This document shows positions 8,298 to 17,434 of a stretch of DNA of 64,000 nt, piece after piece. The position numbers and the translations under genes are program-made. The stretch comes from Ectothiorhodospiraceae bacterium. GTDB taxonomy: Bacteria > Pseudomonadota > Gammaproteobacteria > XJ16 > Halofilaceae. The DNA lies in assembly GCA_007134775.1 (NCBI GenBank), contig SLKC01000071.1, positions 62,001 to 126,000 of the forward strand. The letters run 5' to 3'. How positions within the stretch are numbered: the first letter of the stretch is position 1; the number at the start of each line of letters is the position of its first letter. Under the pieces are notes generated by a model. That model was not told the DNA's origin. It made no database searches and was given only the letters and a program-made list of their open reading frames with translations.

Positions 8298-10780
8298 GGC
8301 CCGACGGACGTCACTGGCGTGCGCTGCGCCGTGATCTGCAAGCGCGTGAGCCGCGGCTCCTGGCGCTGGCGCTCGCGATCGCCGTGGCCGCGGTCGCTGC
8401 TGTCGGCTTCTTCGTCGACCGGGTTGAGCAGGGCCTGGAACAGCGTGCCGCGGCGCTGCTCGCCGCCGATGTCATGGTCGAATCCTCCCGCGAGATCCCC
8501 GACCGTTTCGCCGAAGCGGCGCATGACAGAGGTTTGTCCACGACCCGAACCGTTTCGTTCCCGACGGTCGTTGTGGTTGACGATCGCACGGAACTCGTTT
8601 CGGTCAAAGCGGTGGGCGACGGCTATCCGCTGCGCGGAACGGCGCGGATCGCGGAGCACCCGGTCGGTGCGGGTGAACCGGCGGCGCGGCCACCGCAAAC
8701 GGAAACGGTCTGGCTCGATCCACGGCTCTTCGGGCAGCTCGATGTGGCGGTCGGCGACACCGTGCCCGTGGGTGACCGCGAGTTTGCGGTCGGAGCTGCG
8801 CTAACGTATGAGCCCGACCGGGCCGGCGAGCTGTTCCAGCTCGCCCCCCGCCTGATGCTGCATCTCGATGACCTCGGTACCACGGGCCTGATCACCGAAG
8901 ACAGCCGCGTGACCTACGCACTACTGGTCGCCGGCGATGCCACCGAGGTCGCCGCGTACCGCGATTGGGCCGAAGCCGAGGGCGGCCGGGATTTCCAGGT
9001 CCAGGGGGTCGCCGACGCCCGCCCGGAGATGCGGACCACGCTCGACCGAGCGACCGGTTTCCTCGGGCTGGCAGCGATGACGGCGGTATTGCTCTCGGGA
9101 GCGGCGATTGCGATCGCGGTGCATGCTTTCAGTGGCCGCGAAGCCAGCGTGGCGGTCCTGATGCGCTGCTTCGGCGCGACACAGCGCATGGTCGTGACGG
9201 GACTCGTGCTGCGCCTGCTCGTGGCCGGCGTACTGGCGAGCTTGGTCGGTCTCGGTGTGGGTTGGTTCGCCCAGCACGGCCTGGTCTGGCTCATTGGCGA
9301 ATGGTTCGATCAGGCGCTGCCTGCGGCAAGCCTGCGTCCTGCTATTGTGGCGCTGGCCGCGGGCATGGTCACCCTGCTCGGGTTCGGGCTTGTGCCGGCC
9401 TTGCGCATTCGGCGCGTGCCCGTGATCCACGTCCTGCGGCGTGACGCCGGCTTGCCCGAACCCTCGGCGATCGCGGTCGGCGGCGCGGCATTGCTCGCCG
9501 TCGGGGTTTTGCTCTATTACCAGGCCGGCGACTTCGAGCTCGGTACCTACATGCTCGGCGGTGCGGTTGCGATGCTGGCCGTTCTCGGCGGCGTCGCCTG
9601 GCTTCTGGTTCGCGTCGCCGGGCGGGTGCGCGGACGCGGGCTGTCACCGTGGCGCTTCGGCCTGGCGAGCATCGCCCGGCGCCCGCGCACGAGTACGGTG
9701 CAGGCGGCGGGCTTCGGTCTCGGTCTGCTCGCCCTGTTGCTGCTGGCGGTGGTCAGAGTCGACCTGCTCGATACCTGGGAGGCCCAGATCCCGCCCGATG
9801 CGCCGAATCAGTTCATGATCAACGTACAGGGCGATGATGTCGCAGCGGTGCGTGATGCCCTGGGGACGGCCGGTATCGACGTCGAGCGTTTCTATCCGCT
9901 GGTACGGGGGCGACTCGTGCGGATCAATGACCGCGAGGTCCGTCCGGATGACTACGAATCCGAACGTACCCGTAGCCTGGTCGATCGCGAATTCAACCTT
10001 TCGTGGTTGGACTCGGTTCCTGACGGCAACGAGATCCTCGCGGGCAGCTGGTGGCCGGCGGATGCCGATGGATCCGAGTGGTCGATCGAGGCGGGGATCG
10101 CCGAGCGCCTGGACATCGATGTCGGCGACGAATTGACATTCCGGATTGCGGGTGAAGAGGCAACCGGGACGGTGACCAATCTTCGTGCAGTGAATTGGGA
10201 AACCTTCCGTCCCAATTTCTTCGTGCTGGCCAGCCCGGCACTGCTCGAACAGCATGGTGCCGACTGGATGACGGCCTATCGTGCAACCGGTGAACAGGTA
10301 CAGGCCGTTGCTGGCATTGCACGCGAATTCCCAGGCGTCACGGTGCTGGACGTCGAGGCCCTGATCGAACAGGTCCGCAGCGTGATCGACCAGGGCACGC
10401 GCGCGGTGGAGTATGTCTTCCTGTTCAGTCTGGTGGCCGGTCTCGTCGTGCTTGTTGCAGCCGTGAATGCGAGCCGGGAGGAGCGCCGTGCCGAGATCGG
10501 TCTATTGCGCGCGTTGGGCGCGAGTCGCGGCCGTATCCGGCGCCATGTCGTTGCCGAGTTCGGCAGCCTGGGGGCCATCGCCGGTGCGTTGGCCGGTCTC
10601 GGCGCGAGCGTGATCGGTTGGGCAATCACTCAGCGCGCCTTTGATCTCCCCTATGCATTCAATCCCTGGCTGCTGGTGATTGGTGTGGGTGGGGGCGCGC
10701 TCGGCATCGCGCTCGCCGGCCTGATGACTACGCGTCGCCTGGTCGATGAGTCGCCCATGGGCGTTCTCCGAAGCACCTGA
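8294..10780 (+). CDS. ybbP: ABC transporter permease, YbbP-like FtsX family
   Basis: An 828-residue membrane protein partnering the upstream ATPase. A first membrane helix near residues 18-36 is followed by a large periplasmic domain, a membrane cluster around 260-480 and a second periplasmic domain from about 500. The C-terminal FtsX core helices come last, with EERRAEIGLLRALGASRGRIRR typical of the family. This two-FtsX-module plan matches E. coli YbbP. The GTG start at 8294 overlaps the ybbA stop, implying translational coupling. 143 bases without a gene separate it from relA. Confidence 0.9.
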   Translation: MRPDGRHWRALRRDLQAREPRLLALALAIAVAAVAAVGFFVDRVEQGLEQRAAALLAADVMVESSREIPDRFAEAAHDRGLSTTRTVSFPTVVVVDDRTELVSVKAVGDGYPLRGTARIAEHPVGAGEPAARPPQTETVWLDPRLFGQLDVAVGDTVPVGDREFAVGAALTYEPDRAGELFQLAPRLMLHLDDLGTTGLITEDSRVTYALLVAGDATEVAAYRDWAEAEGGRDFQVQGVADARPEMRTTLDRATGFLGLAAMTAVLLSGAAIAIAVHAFSGREASVAVLMRCFGATQRMVVTGLVLRLLVAGVLASLVGLGVGWFAQHGLVWLIGEWFDQALPAASLRPAIVALAAGMVTLLGFGLVPALRIRRVPVIHVLRRDAGLPEPSAIAVGGAALLAVGVLLYYQAGDFELGTYMLGGAVAMLAVLGGVAWLLVRVAGRVRGRGLSPWRFGLASIARRPRTSTVQAAGFGLGLLALLLLAVVRVDLLDTWEAQIPPDAPNQFMINVQGDDVAAVRDALGTAGIDVERFYPLVRGRLVRINDREVRPDDYESERTRSLVDREFNLSWLDSVPDGNEILAGSWWPADADGSEWSIEAGIAERLDIDVGDELTFRIAGEEATGTVTNLRAVNWETFRPNFFVLASPALLEQHGADWMTAYRATGEQVQAVAGIAREFPGVTVLDVEALIEQVRSVIDQGTRAVEYVFLFSLVAGLVVLVAAVNASREERRAEIGLLRALGASRGRIRRHVVAEFGSLGAIAGALAGLGASVIGWAITQRAFDLPYAFNPWLLVIGVGGGALGIALAGLMTTRRLVDESPMGVLRST

Positions 10781-10923
10781 TGGGAGTCGACGCGGCCCCG
10801 TCAGGTGCGGCGAAATGGGAGTTTGCATCTGACGACGAGGGGCAGTAGGCTGGCGGCCGCTCCCTTGGTACCTCTCCCCGGTTCAATGGCGGGATGCCGT
10901 AGCCACCGCGCACTGATAGCCCC

Positions 10924-13083
10924 ATGAAACCCGCCCTCGAGCAGACCGCCGCGGACATCCTCGGCGAGATTTGCGACCGCCACCCCCAGGCAGTAGATCA
11001 ACTGCGTCGTGCAGCCGATGCGGCGACGGGATCATGCGACCAGCCCGGTTGCCCTGCGCCGGTCGTGGTCGCCTCGATTCTCAACGAGATCGGTGCGGAC
11101 GCCGATACGATCATTGCGGGCATGCTCAGTGCACCGGATGGTGGTGGGCTGGTCGACGAAGAGACGCTGATCGCGGAGTACGGCAAAGCCGTCGCCCGGC
11201 TCGTGCGCAATGCGCGCTGGCTCAATGCGTTCCGCGAGCAGGATGCGGGCACGCGAGACCATGAACCTGCCGAACGGCTGCGACGAATGATCCTGGCCAT
11301 GGCCGAGGATGTCCGCGCCGTATTGATCCGCCTGGCCTACCGGACCGCACGCATGCGCCGGTTGCCTGACGAGCCGGAAGCGGTGCGCGAACGCGTTGCA
11401 CGCGAAACCCTGGATCTCTACGCGCCGCTGGCCAATCGGCTCGGCATCCACCGTCTGAAGTGGGAGCTGGAGGACCTTGCGTTCCGCTGCATTGCGCCCG
11501 ACACCTATCGGGCGATTGCTTTGGGGCTGGCTGAACGCCGAGAGGACCGCGAGCGCTTCGTGGACCAGTTCATCGCCGATCTGCGCCGTGCCCTGGCGGA
11601 GGATGGTTTGCGCAATGCGCGCGTGTCCGGGCGACCCAAACACATCTACAGCATCTGGCGAAAGATGCAGCGCAAGCGCGTGGAATTCGACCAGGTATTC
11701 GATGTCCACGCCGTTCGGGTCCTGGTCGACCGGGTGCAGGACTGCTATCTGGCACTGGGCACCGTGCACGGGCGCTGGACCCACGTACCCAATGAGTTCG
11801 ATGACTATGTCGCCAATCCCAAGGAGAATGGCTACCAGTCACTGCACACGGCGGTGATGGGGCCTTGGGGACGTCCCGTCGAGGTCCAGATCCGCACGCA
11901 CGAAATGAACGAACATGCCGAGCATGGCGTCGCCGCCCACTGGCTCTACAAGGAGGGTACAGGCGAGGCGGCTCGGCTGCAGGACAGCATTAATGCCCTG
12001 CGGGCACTGCTCGACGCAGGAGGTGAGGAAGGGCTGGGAGAGGCATTTCAGCGCGAACTCTTCAATGATCGGGTTTTTGTGTTCACGCCCCGGGGTGACG
12101 TCATCGACCTGCCGCAGGGCGCGACCGTGCTTGACTTCGCCTACCACATCCACACCGATGTCGGTCATCGCTGCCGTGGTGCGAAGGTGAACGGCCGGAT
12201 CGTCCAGCTCAACCATGTCCTGCGTAACAGTGATAGCGTCGAGGTCCTGACTACGCGCGAAGCCCGTCCGGGGCGCGACTGGCTCAATCGCGATCTCGGC
12301 TATCTGCGCACGAGCCGGGCTCGGGCGAAGGTCCGTGCTTGGTTCAATCAGCAGGATCGGCGCGAACACCTCGAGGAGGGTAAGCAACTGCTTGAGCGCG
12401 AGCTGCGCCGGCTCAACGCCCGTGATCTCGATCTTGCCGATCTGCTCGCCGAGACGGGCTACGAGCGTGCCGAGGATCTCTATGTCGCCCTCGCGCGCAA
12501 CGAGATCGGTGGTCAGCGCATCGCGAGGGCCGTGCAGAGCCTGACTCGCTCGACGGAGGAGTCGCAGAGCGCCTCAGCCCAACTCGCAGTGGTGCCGATC
12601 ACCGCGCGCGAGGCGACGCCGGAGCATATTCCCAGTGACGCCGTGCACATCGCCGGGGTTGACAACCTGCTCACCCGAGTCGCCAGCTGTTGCAAGCCCG
12701 TACATGGTGACGAGGTCATCGGCTATATCACGCGCGGTCGCGGTATCACTATCCACCGCCGCGATTGCCACAACGTCCTGCGGCTCGACGGCGCCGACCG
12801 CGACCGCCTGGTCGAAGTCGAATGGGGCGGTGCCGTCTCGAACCGGTGGGAGGTTGACGTCCTTGTCGACGCCTTCGATCGCTCGGGATTGTTGCGCGAC
12901 GTGACCCAGGTGCTCACGGAGAACGGTATCCACATCGTCGATGCCGGCATTGAATCAGTGCCGGACGAGCCCCGTGTCCTGATCCGCCTGCGCATCCTCG
13001 TACGGGATATGGCCGAACTCAATCGCGCGCTGCAGCGCATCGATCAGCTTCCGAACGTGCTTGAAGCGGTACGCAGCAGTTGA
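10924..13083 (+). CDS. relA: GTP pyrophosphokinase RelA
   Basis: RelA makes (p)ppGpp on stalled ribosomes and triggers the stringent response. The 719-residue protein has the long Rel plan: a pseudo-hydrolase HD domain (about 30-190), the synthetase domain (about 225-345, with RPKHIYSIWRKM and NGYQSLHTAV), a TGS domain (about 385-450, VFVFTPRGDVIDLPQGATVL), a helical/zinc-finger region with ASCCKPV and a C-terminal ACT domain. The metal-binding HD...ED motif of bifunctional SpoT/Rel enzymes is absent (AGMLSAPDGGG in its place), so this should be a synthetase only. The start has no evident Shine-Dalgarno sequence. Confidence 0.95.
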   Translation: MKPALEQTAADILGEICDRHPQAVDQLRRAADAATGSCDQPGCPAPVVVASILNEIGADADTIIAGMLSAPDGGGLVDEETLIAEYGKAVARLVRNARWLNAFREQDAGTRDHEPAERLRRMILAMAEDVRAVLIRLAYRTARMRRLPDEPEAVRERVARETLDLYAPLANRLGIHRLKWELEDLAFRCIAPDTYRAIALGLAERREDRERFVDQFIADLRRALAEDGLRNARVSGRPKHIYSIWRKMQRKRVEFDQVFDVHAVRVLVDRVQDCYLALGTVHGRWTHVPNEFDDYVANPKENGYQSLHTAVMGPWGRPVEVQIRTHEMNEHAEHGVAAHWLYKEGTGEAARLQDSINALRALLDAGGEEGLGEAFQRELFNDRVFVFTPRGDVIDLPQGATVLDFAYHIHTDVGHRCRGAKVNGRIVQLNHVLRNSDSVEVLTTREARPGRDWLNRDLGYLRTSRARAKVRAWFNQQDRREHLEEGKQLLERELRRLNARDLDLADLLAETGYERAEDLYVALARNEIGGQRIARAVQSLTRSTEESQSASAQLAVVPITAREATPEHIPSDAVHIAGVDNLLTRVASCCKPVHGDEVIGYITRGRGITIHRRDCHNVLRLDGADRDRLVEVEWGGAVSNRWEVDVLVDAFDRSGLLRDVTQVLTENGIHIVDAGIESVPDEPRVLIRLRILVRDMAELNRALQRIDQLPNVLEAVRSS

Positions 13084-13135
13084 ACTGCGGTCGCGCCGGC
13101 GAGCGGATGCCGACCCCGCGGGCAGCGAAATCCGC

Positions 13136-13149
13136 TACAATCGCGCGCC
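13136..13149 (+). promoter_or_regulatory. -10-like box and GC-rich discriminator abutting the aroC start
   Basis: TACAAT (13136-13141) is followed by CGCGCGCC and then directly by the aroC ATG at 13150. If TACAAT is a true -10 element, transcription starts within one or two bases of the start codon. The same layout occurs before gltX and lolC. No good -35 element and no Shine-Dalgarno sequence are visible. Confidence 0.45.
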
Positions 13150-14259
13150 ATGGCGGGAAATACATTTGGCAAGCTGTTTACGGTCACCAGCTTCGGCGAG
13201 AGCCACGGCGTAGCGCTTGGCTGTGTGGTCGATGGCTGTCCACCGGGACTGGCGCTTGACGAAGAGGATCTGCAGCGGGATCTGGATCGCCGTGCCCCTG
13301 GGCGCAACCGCTACACTACCCAGCGCCGCGAACCCGATGCCGTACGGATCCTCTCGGGTACCTTCGAGGGGCGTACGACGGGAACGCCGATCGGTCTGCT
13401 GATCGAGAATCAGGATCAGAAGTCGAAGGACTATTCCGAGATCGCGCGCCTTTTCCGCCCGGCGCACGCCGACTACACTTATCAGCAGAAGTACGGCATC
13501 CGCGACTATCGCGGCGGCGGACGTTCGTCTGCGCGCGAGACGGCGCTGCGTGTGGCCGCCGGCGCGATCGCCCGCAAGTGGCTGCGCGAGCGCTACGGTG
13601 TCGAGATCGGGGGCTATCTCGACCGCCTTGGCGAAGTCGAACTCGATTCCGCCGGTTTCGATGCCGATGAGGCCGAAAACAACGCCTTCTTCTGGCCGAA
13701 CGCCGGGCAGGTGTCCGAACTCGAGACCTTCATGCACCGCCTGCGCAAGTCCGGCGATTCGGCGGGGGCACGCGTGGTCGTTCGTGCGTCGGGCCTGCCG
13801 CCAGGCTGGGGCGAGCCGATCTTCGACCGCATCGATGCCGATATCGCGAAGGCGCTGATGAGCATCAATGCCGTCAAGGGCGTGGAGTTCGGCGCCGGCT
13901 TTGCGGCGATCGGCCAGAAGGGGACCGAGCATCGGGACGAGATCGCGCCCGAAGGGTTTCGATCCAACCATGCCGGCGGTGTCCTCGGGGGCATCACGAG
14001 TGGCCAGGATATCGTTGCCCGTATCGCGCTCAAGCCGACCTCGAGCATCCATCTTGAGGGCAGCACCGTTGATGTCGACGGCGAACCGGCGACGATCCGT
14101 ACCAAGGGGCGTCACGACCCCTGTGTCGGTATCCGGGCGACGCCGATTGCCGAAGCCATGCTCGCCCTCGTGCTCATCGATCACGCCCTGCGCCAGCGCG
14201 GGCAGAACGCCGATGTGACCTCGACGACGCCCGTAATTCCGGGCGCGGCGCCGGAGTAG
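13150..14259 (+). CDS. aroC: Chorismate synthase
   Basis: Chorismate synthase converts EPSP to chorismate with reduced FMN, the last common step of aromatic biosynthesis. The 369-residue product shows the family signatures: N-terminal [18 protein letters not shown], the [12 protein letters not shown] segment, [13 protein letters not shown] and C-terminal [20 protein letters not shown]. The start ATG 13150 is fixed by homology (MAGNT...). No ribosome-binding site precedes it; instead a -10-like hexamer sits 8 bases upstream. It ends 57 bases before the convergent lpxH. Confidence 0.97.
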   Translation: MAGNTFGKLFTVTSFGESHGVALGCVVDGCPPGLALDEEDLQRDLDRRAPGRNRYTTQRREPDAVRILSGTFEGRTTGTPIGLLIENQDQKSKDYSEIARLFRPAHADYTYQQKYGIRDYRGGGRSSARETALRVAAGAIARKWLRERYGVEIGGYLDRLGEVELDSAGFDADEAENNAFFWPNAGQVSELETFMHRLRKSGDSAGARVVVRASGLPPGWGEPIFDRIDADIAKALMSINAVKGVEFGAGFAAIGQKGTEHRDEIAPEGFRSNHAGGVLGGITSGQDIVARIALKPTSSIHLEGSTVDVDGEPATIRTKGRHDPCVGIRATPIAEAMLALVLIDHALRQRGQNADVTSTTPVIPGAAPE

Positions 14260-14282
14260 GGCGGGCGCGCGCAATGACGTCG

Positions 14283-14302
14283 CCGCCGGCCTCTGCCGGC
14301 GG
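14283..14302. terminator. GC-rich hairpin between convergent aroC and lpxH
   Basis: A perfect 8-bp stem, CCGCCGGC (14283-14290) and GCCGGCGG (14295-14302), encloses a CTCT loop in the 57-base gap between the convergent genes. No long U-tract follows on either strand, so its role as a bidirectional terminator is plausible rather than clear. Confidence 0.5.
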
Positions 14303-14316
14303 TCCGTTCCAAGCGG

Positions 14317-15063
14317 TCAATCGAGTCCCACCGCGCGCAGGCCGTTGCGGTCGGCACGCAGCATCGACGCCTGCTCGAACCAGTCGCCCAGGACCCAGCG
14401 TTCGAGCGGGTGGCCATCAACGATGTGGTCATGTCGCGCGGGCCGGTGCGTGTGGCCATGGATAATACGTTCGACCTGCCAGTCGCGGGTGACGGCCCGT
14501 ACCGCCTCCGCGCTGACATCCATGGTGGCGCTGGCCTTGTGTTGCACGGACTCGCGGCTCGCCGCGCGCATGCCCGCGGCGATCTCGCGACGTTCGGCGA
14601 GCGGACGGGCCAGGAACGCGCGACGCCAAGCCGGATCCTGCACCTCACGACGGAAGGCCTGGTGCTCGACGTCGTCGATACAGAGTTCATCGCCATGCAG
14701 TAGCAGCGTGCGCTGGCCATACAGTTCGATCAGTGTGATCTCGTCGAGCAGCCGCACGCCCGTACGGCGTGCGAATGCGGAGCCGACGAGGAAGTCGCGA
14801 TTGCCTGGCAGGAAGTAGGTGCGCACGCCAGCCGCGGTCAGCTCCGCCAGTGTCTCGACTGCCCGATCCCAGGCAGGACCGCGGTCATCATCACCGATCC
14901 ACACCTCGAACAGGTCCCCGAGGATGTAGAGTTCCGCGGCCTCTCGCGCCGGGCCGCGGCAGAAACGCACGAAGGCCTCGGTGATGTCGGGCCGCTCCGG
15001 CGCGATGTGCAGGTCCGCGACAAAGAGCGCGGGCAGAGCGGCAACGGATGGTTCATGGGGCAT
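14317..15063 (-). CDS. lpxH: UDP-2,3-diacylglucosamine pyrophosphatase LpxH
   Basis: LpxH hydrolyses UDP-2,3-diacylglucosamine to lipid X and UMP, the fourth step of lipid A synthesis, at the inner membrane face. The 248-residue product shows the calcineurin-like metallophosphoesterase motifs: FVADLH, GDLFEVWIGDD, GNRDFLVG, LHGDELCIDD and HGHTHRPA. ATG 15063 (MPHEPS) gives a length near the family norm of about 240; an in-frame TTG at 15096 would add 11 residues. It is convergent with aroC and divergent from gltX. Confidence 0.95.
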   Translation of the reverse strand: MPHEPSVAALPALFVADLHIAPERPDITEAFVRFCRGPAREAAELYILGDLFEVWIGDDDRGPAWDRAVETLAELTAAGVRTYFLPGNRDFLVGSAFARRTGVRLLDEITLIELYGQRTLLLHGDELCIDDVEHQAFRREVQDPAWRRAFLARPLAERREIAAGMRAASRESVQHKASATMDVSAEAVRAVTRDWQVERIIHGHTHRPARHDHIVDGHPLERWVLGDWFEQASMLRADRNGLRAVGLD

Positions 15064-15169
15064 GGGGGCGGGTATCCCTTCTTGCAGCCAGCGCAATCAG
15101 TTCATGGCGGGCCTCAGTATCCGCCGTAGCGCAGCATACTGTTCCATGCAGGCGCGAGAAAGCCGATCT

Positions 15170-15186
15170 TGCTACCATCGCGCGCC
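15170..15186 (+). promoter_or_regulatory. Extended -10 box and GC-rich discriminator abutting the gltX start
   Basis: TGC followed by TACCAT (15173-15178) forms an extended -10-like element; the next eight bases are CGCGCGCC, identical to the spacer before aroC, then the gltX ATG at 15187. A transcript from this box would have at most a one- or two-base leader. No Shine-Dalgarno sequence or -35 element is visible. Confidence 0.45.
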
Positions 15187-16644
15187 ATGACTGCAGCCAC
15201 CGTACGTACACGCTTTGCACCCAGCCCGACCGGGTCACTCCATCTCGGTAATGCCCGCACGGCGCTGTTCAACTTCCTCTTCGCCCGCCACTATCAGGGC
15301 GCTTTCGTACTGCGCAGCGAGGACACGGACCGCGAGCGCAGCGATCCGGGCCTGTTGGCCTCGATACGCGGAGACCTTGGCTGGTTGGGTATCACCTGCG
15401 ACGAGGGACCCGATATCGGTGGTCCGTTCGGCCCCTATCGTCAACAGGAACGGGATGCGCACCACCGTCAACTGCTCGACGGACTACTGCGCGATGACCG
15501 GGTCTATCCCTGCTACTGTAGCCGTGAGGAGTTGGCCGAGGCGCGCCGACGGCAGGTGGCAGCGGGGCAGGCGCCCCGTTACCCCGGGACCTGCGCCGGC
15601 CTCTCGGCGGCCGAACGCCGCGCGCGCGAGCAGGACGGGCGCCAGCCGACGCTGCGATTCCGGGTCCCGGCGCAGGGTGAGGTTGGTTTCGATGACCTGG
15701 TTCACGGTCGGCAGCGGTTCCGGCTTGCGGATATCGGGGATTTCGTCATCGCGCGCGGCGATGGCACACCGGCCTTCCTCTTCGCCAATGCGGTTGACGA
15801 TGCTGAAATGGCAATCACCCATGTGCTGCGCGGCGACGACCACCTCGCGAACACCCCCCGCCAGCTGCTGCTACTCGAGGCGCTTGATCGCCCAGCCCCG
15901 GCTTACGGCCATTTCGGCCTGTTGACCAACCGGGAAGGCCAGCCGCTGTCCAAGCGCGATGGCGCGGCCACGCTTGGCGAACTCCGCGATCTGGGGTATC
16001 GCCCCGAGGCGGTGTGCAACCACCTCGCGCGGATCGGACAGGCCGGGCTCCCCACCGATCTCCTCGATCTTCGTTCGCTGGCGGAAGCGTTTGACCTCGC
16101 GCGCGTGAGTCGGGGGCCTGCGGCACACGATGAGGCGACACTCGATGCCTGGCAGCGTCGAGTGGTGGATACGCTCGATACTCGGGATTGGCTCGCTTGG
16201 GCTGAATCCGCCTCGGGGCACTCCCTCGATCTTGTTGCTGACGGGACTGCCCGCGAGGCCTTCGCAGCGACGGTGCGCCCCAATGTGCTATTGCCGTGGG
16301 AGGCGGCGCAGTGGGCGCGGCGGCTGCTCGACCCCGAGTATCCCCCGGATGAGGCCGCTGTGGCAGAGATCACCGCGGCGGGGTCGGCGCTCTTTGAGCA
16401 CGCCCTGGAGCTCGACGAGCCTGATCCGGTTGCCGACTTCGCTGCCTGGACGAAGCAGCTCGCGGCCGTGGCTGGTGTCCGCGGGCGTGGTCTGTATCGG
16501 CCGCTGCGTGCTGCGTTGACGGGCGCGCTCGCGGGACCGGATCTGCAGGGTGTCGCCCAGGTCCTCGGCCGGGAACGGTTGCGGGCGCGTCTTGCTGCGG
16601 CAGCGGCGCGGGCGCGCGCAGACGGACACGGCACACAGGATTGA
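15187..16644 (+). CDS. gltX: Glutamate--tRNA ligase
   Basis: A class I glutamyl-tRNA synthetase of 485 residues charging tRNA-Glu (and, if non-discriminating, tRNA-Gln). The HIGH-type motif is FAPSPTGSLHLGN, the zinc-binding region contains CYC with a later Cys in YPGTC, and the KMSKS-type loop is PLSKRDGA. The usual LRIEDTD segment reads LRSEDTD. The C-terminal half is the alpha-helical anticodon-binding domain. ATG 15187 is chosen over an in-frame TTG at 15169 because the family begins just before VRTRFAPSPTG. A promoter for the tRNA-Pro cluster overlaps its stop codon. Confidence 0.95.
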   Translation: MTAATVRTRFAPSPTGSLHLGNARTALFNFLFARHYQGAFVLRSEDTDRERSDPGLLASIRGDLGWLGITCDEGPDIGGPFGPYRQQERDAHHRQLLDGLLRDDRVYPCYCSREELAEARRRQVAAGQAPRYPGTCAGLSAAERRAREQDGRQPTLRFRVPAQGEVGFDDLVHGRQRFRLADIGDFVIARGDGTPAFLFANAVDDAEMAITHVLRGDDHLANTPRQLLLLEALDRPAPAYGHFGLLTNREGQPLSKRDGAATLGELRDLGYRPEAVCNHLARIGQAGLPTDLLDLRSLAEAFDLARVSRGPAAHDEATLDAWQRRVVDTLDTRDWLAWAESASGHSLDLVADGTAREAFAATVRPNVLLPWEAAQWARRLLDPEYPPDEAAVAEITAAGSALFEHALELDEPDPVADFAAWTKQLAAVAGVRGRGLYRPLRAALTGALAGPDLQGVAQVLGRERLRARLAAAAARARADGHGTQD

Positions 16645-16669
16645 CCGTCCTCAGGCGGTTGCCTACAAT
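16641..16669 (+). promoter_or_regulatory. Strong sigma-70 promoter for the tRNA cluster
   Basis: TTGACC (16641-16646), a 17-base spacer and TACAAT (16664-16669) form a near-consensus promoter overlapping the gltX TGA. The bases after the -10 (CCCGG) are a GC-rich discriminator of the kind associated with stringently controlled stable-RNA promoters. The start near 16676 would lie about 32 bases before tRNA-Pro. Confidence 0.75.
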
Positions 16670-16707
16670 CCCGGTTCTGCGCCCGAGCGCGAGATCCGGT
16701 TCGGCGT

Positions 16708-16784
16708 CGGGGCATAGCGCAGTCTGGTAGCGCATCGGCTTTGGGAGCCGAGGGTCGGGGGTTCAAATCCCTCTGCCCCGACCA
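16708..16784 (+). tRNA. tRNA-Pro(TGG)
   Basis: A cloverleaf with acceptor CGGGGCA/TGCCCCG, discriminator A, encoded CCA, anticodon stem TCGGC/GCCGA and loop TTTGGGA, giving anticodon TGG (16742-16744). TTCAAAT lies in the T-arm. First gene of a five-tRNA cluster. Confidence 0.97.
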
Positions 16785-16836
16785 GTTCACCCTTCGCCGC
16801 GCCGGCAGATGGCCGATTCAGCGTCCGGGGCATCGT

Positions 16837-16913
16837 GCGCCCGTAGCTCATGTGGATAGAGCATCGGCCTTCTAAGCCGAGGGTAGCAGGTTCGAATCCT
16901 GCCGGGCGCGCCA
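16837..16913 (+). tRNA. tRNA-Arg(TCT)
   Basis: Acceptor GCGCCCG/CGGGCGC, discriminator G, encoded CCA, anticodon stem TCGGC/GCCGA with loop CTTCTAA, giving anticodon TCT, which reads AGA/AGG. TTCGAAT lies in the T-arm. 52 bases separate it from tRNA-Pro. Confidence 0.97.
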
Positions 16914-16944
16914 GGCGCCTGTAGTAAAATGGAGTAATGCGACG

Positions 16945-17020
16945 GTGAGCGTAGCTCAGTAGGTAGAGCCCCGGATTGTGATTCCGGTCGTCGTGGGTTC
17001 GAGTCCCATCGCTCACCCCA
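16945..17020 (+). tRNA. tRNA-His(GTG)
   Basis: Acceptor GTGAGCG/CGCTCAC with C73 and encoded CCA. The preceding base 16944 is G, supplying the extra G-1 required by histidyl-tRNA synthetase and pairing with C73. Anticodon loop TTGTGAT gives GTG. Confidence 0.97.
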
Positions 17021-17055
17021 GTTCATAGAAGGACCCCGCCAACAAGACCGTTCAT

Positions 17056-17131
<76 letters not shown>

Positions 17132-17233
17132 TCTTGCAGTGCCACCTCCATGCCCGGCGGGTGTCGTGTCGACGGGGCCTTATGCTACAGTCGCCGGCTT
17201 CGCCGAGGCGCTGCACGGTCCTCTTGCGCGTCG

Positions 17234-17239
17234 TATAAT
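17234..17239 (+). promoter_or_regulatory. Consensus -10 box before tRNA-Leu
   Basis: A perfect TATAAT lies 13 bases before tRNA-Leu in the 121-base gap after tRNA-Lys. No matching -35 element is evident at 16-18 bases upstream, so a separate promoter for tRNA-Leu is possible but not proven. Confidence 0.4.
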
Positions 17240-17252
17240 GTGAGGCAGTGGA

Positions 17253-17339
17253 GCGAAAGTGGCGGAATCGGTAGACGCGCTGGCTTTAGGTGCCAGTGGG
17301 GGTAACCCCGTGAGAGTTCGAGTCTCTCCTTTCGCACCA
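17253..17339 (+). tRNA. tRNA-Leu(TAG)
   Basis: A class II tRNA of 87 bases with a long variable arm. Acceptor GCGAAAG/CTTTCGC, discriminator A and encoded CCA. Anticodon stem TGGC/GCCA with loop TTTAGGT gives anticodon TAG. It is followed after 95 bases by tig. Confidence 0.97.
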
Positions 17340-17434
17340 AACAACTGTGGCCGCGGCCGCCTGGTAGAGCCTCCCGTGAGGGGGAAGCTAAGCCGGAGTG
17401 GCAGCCGCGGACGGACAACGGAGTAGCGAATCCC

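Noticed and set aside
15187-15350. LRSEDTD instead of LRIEDTD in GluRS as a sign of altered specificity
   Set aside because: One conservative-position change outside the invariant Arg, Glu, Asp residues; no basis for a specificity claim.
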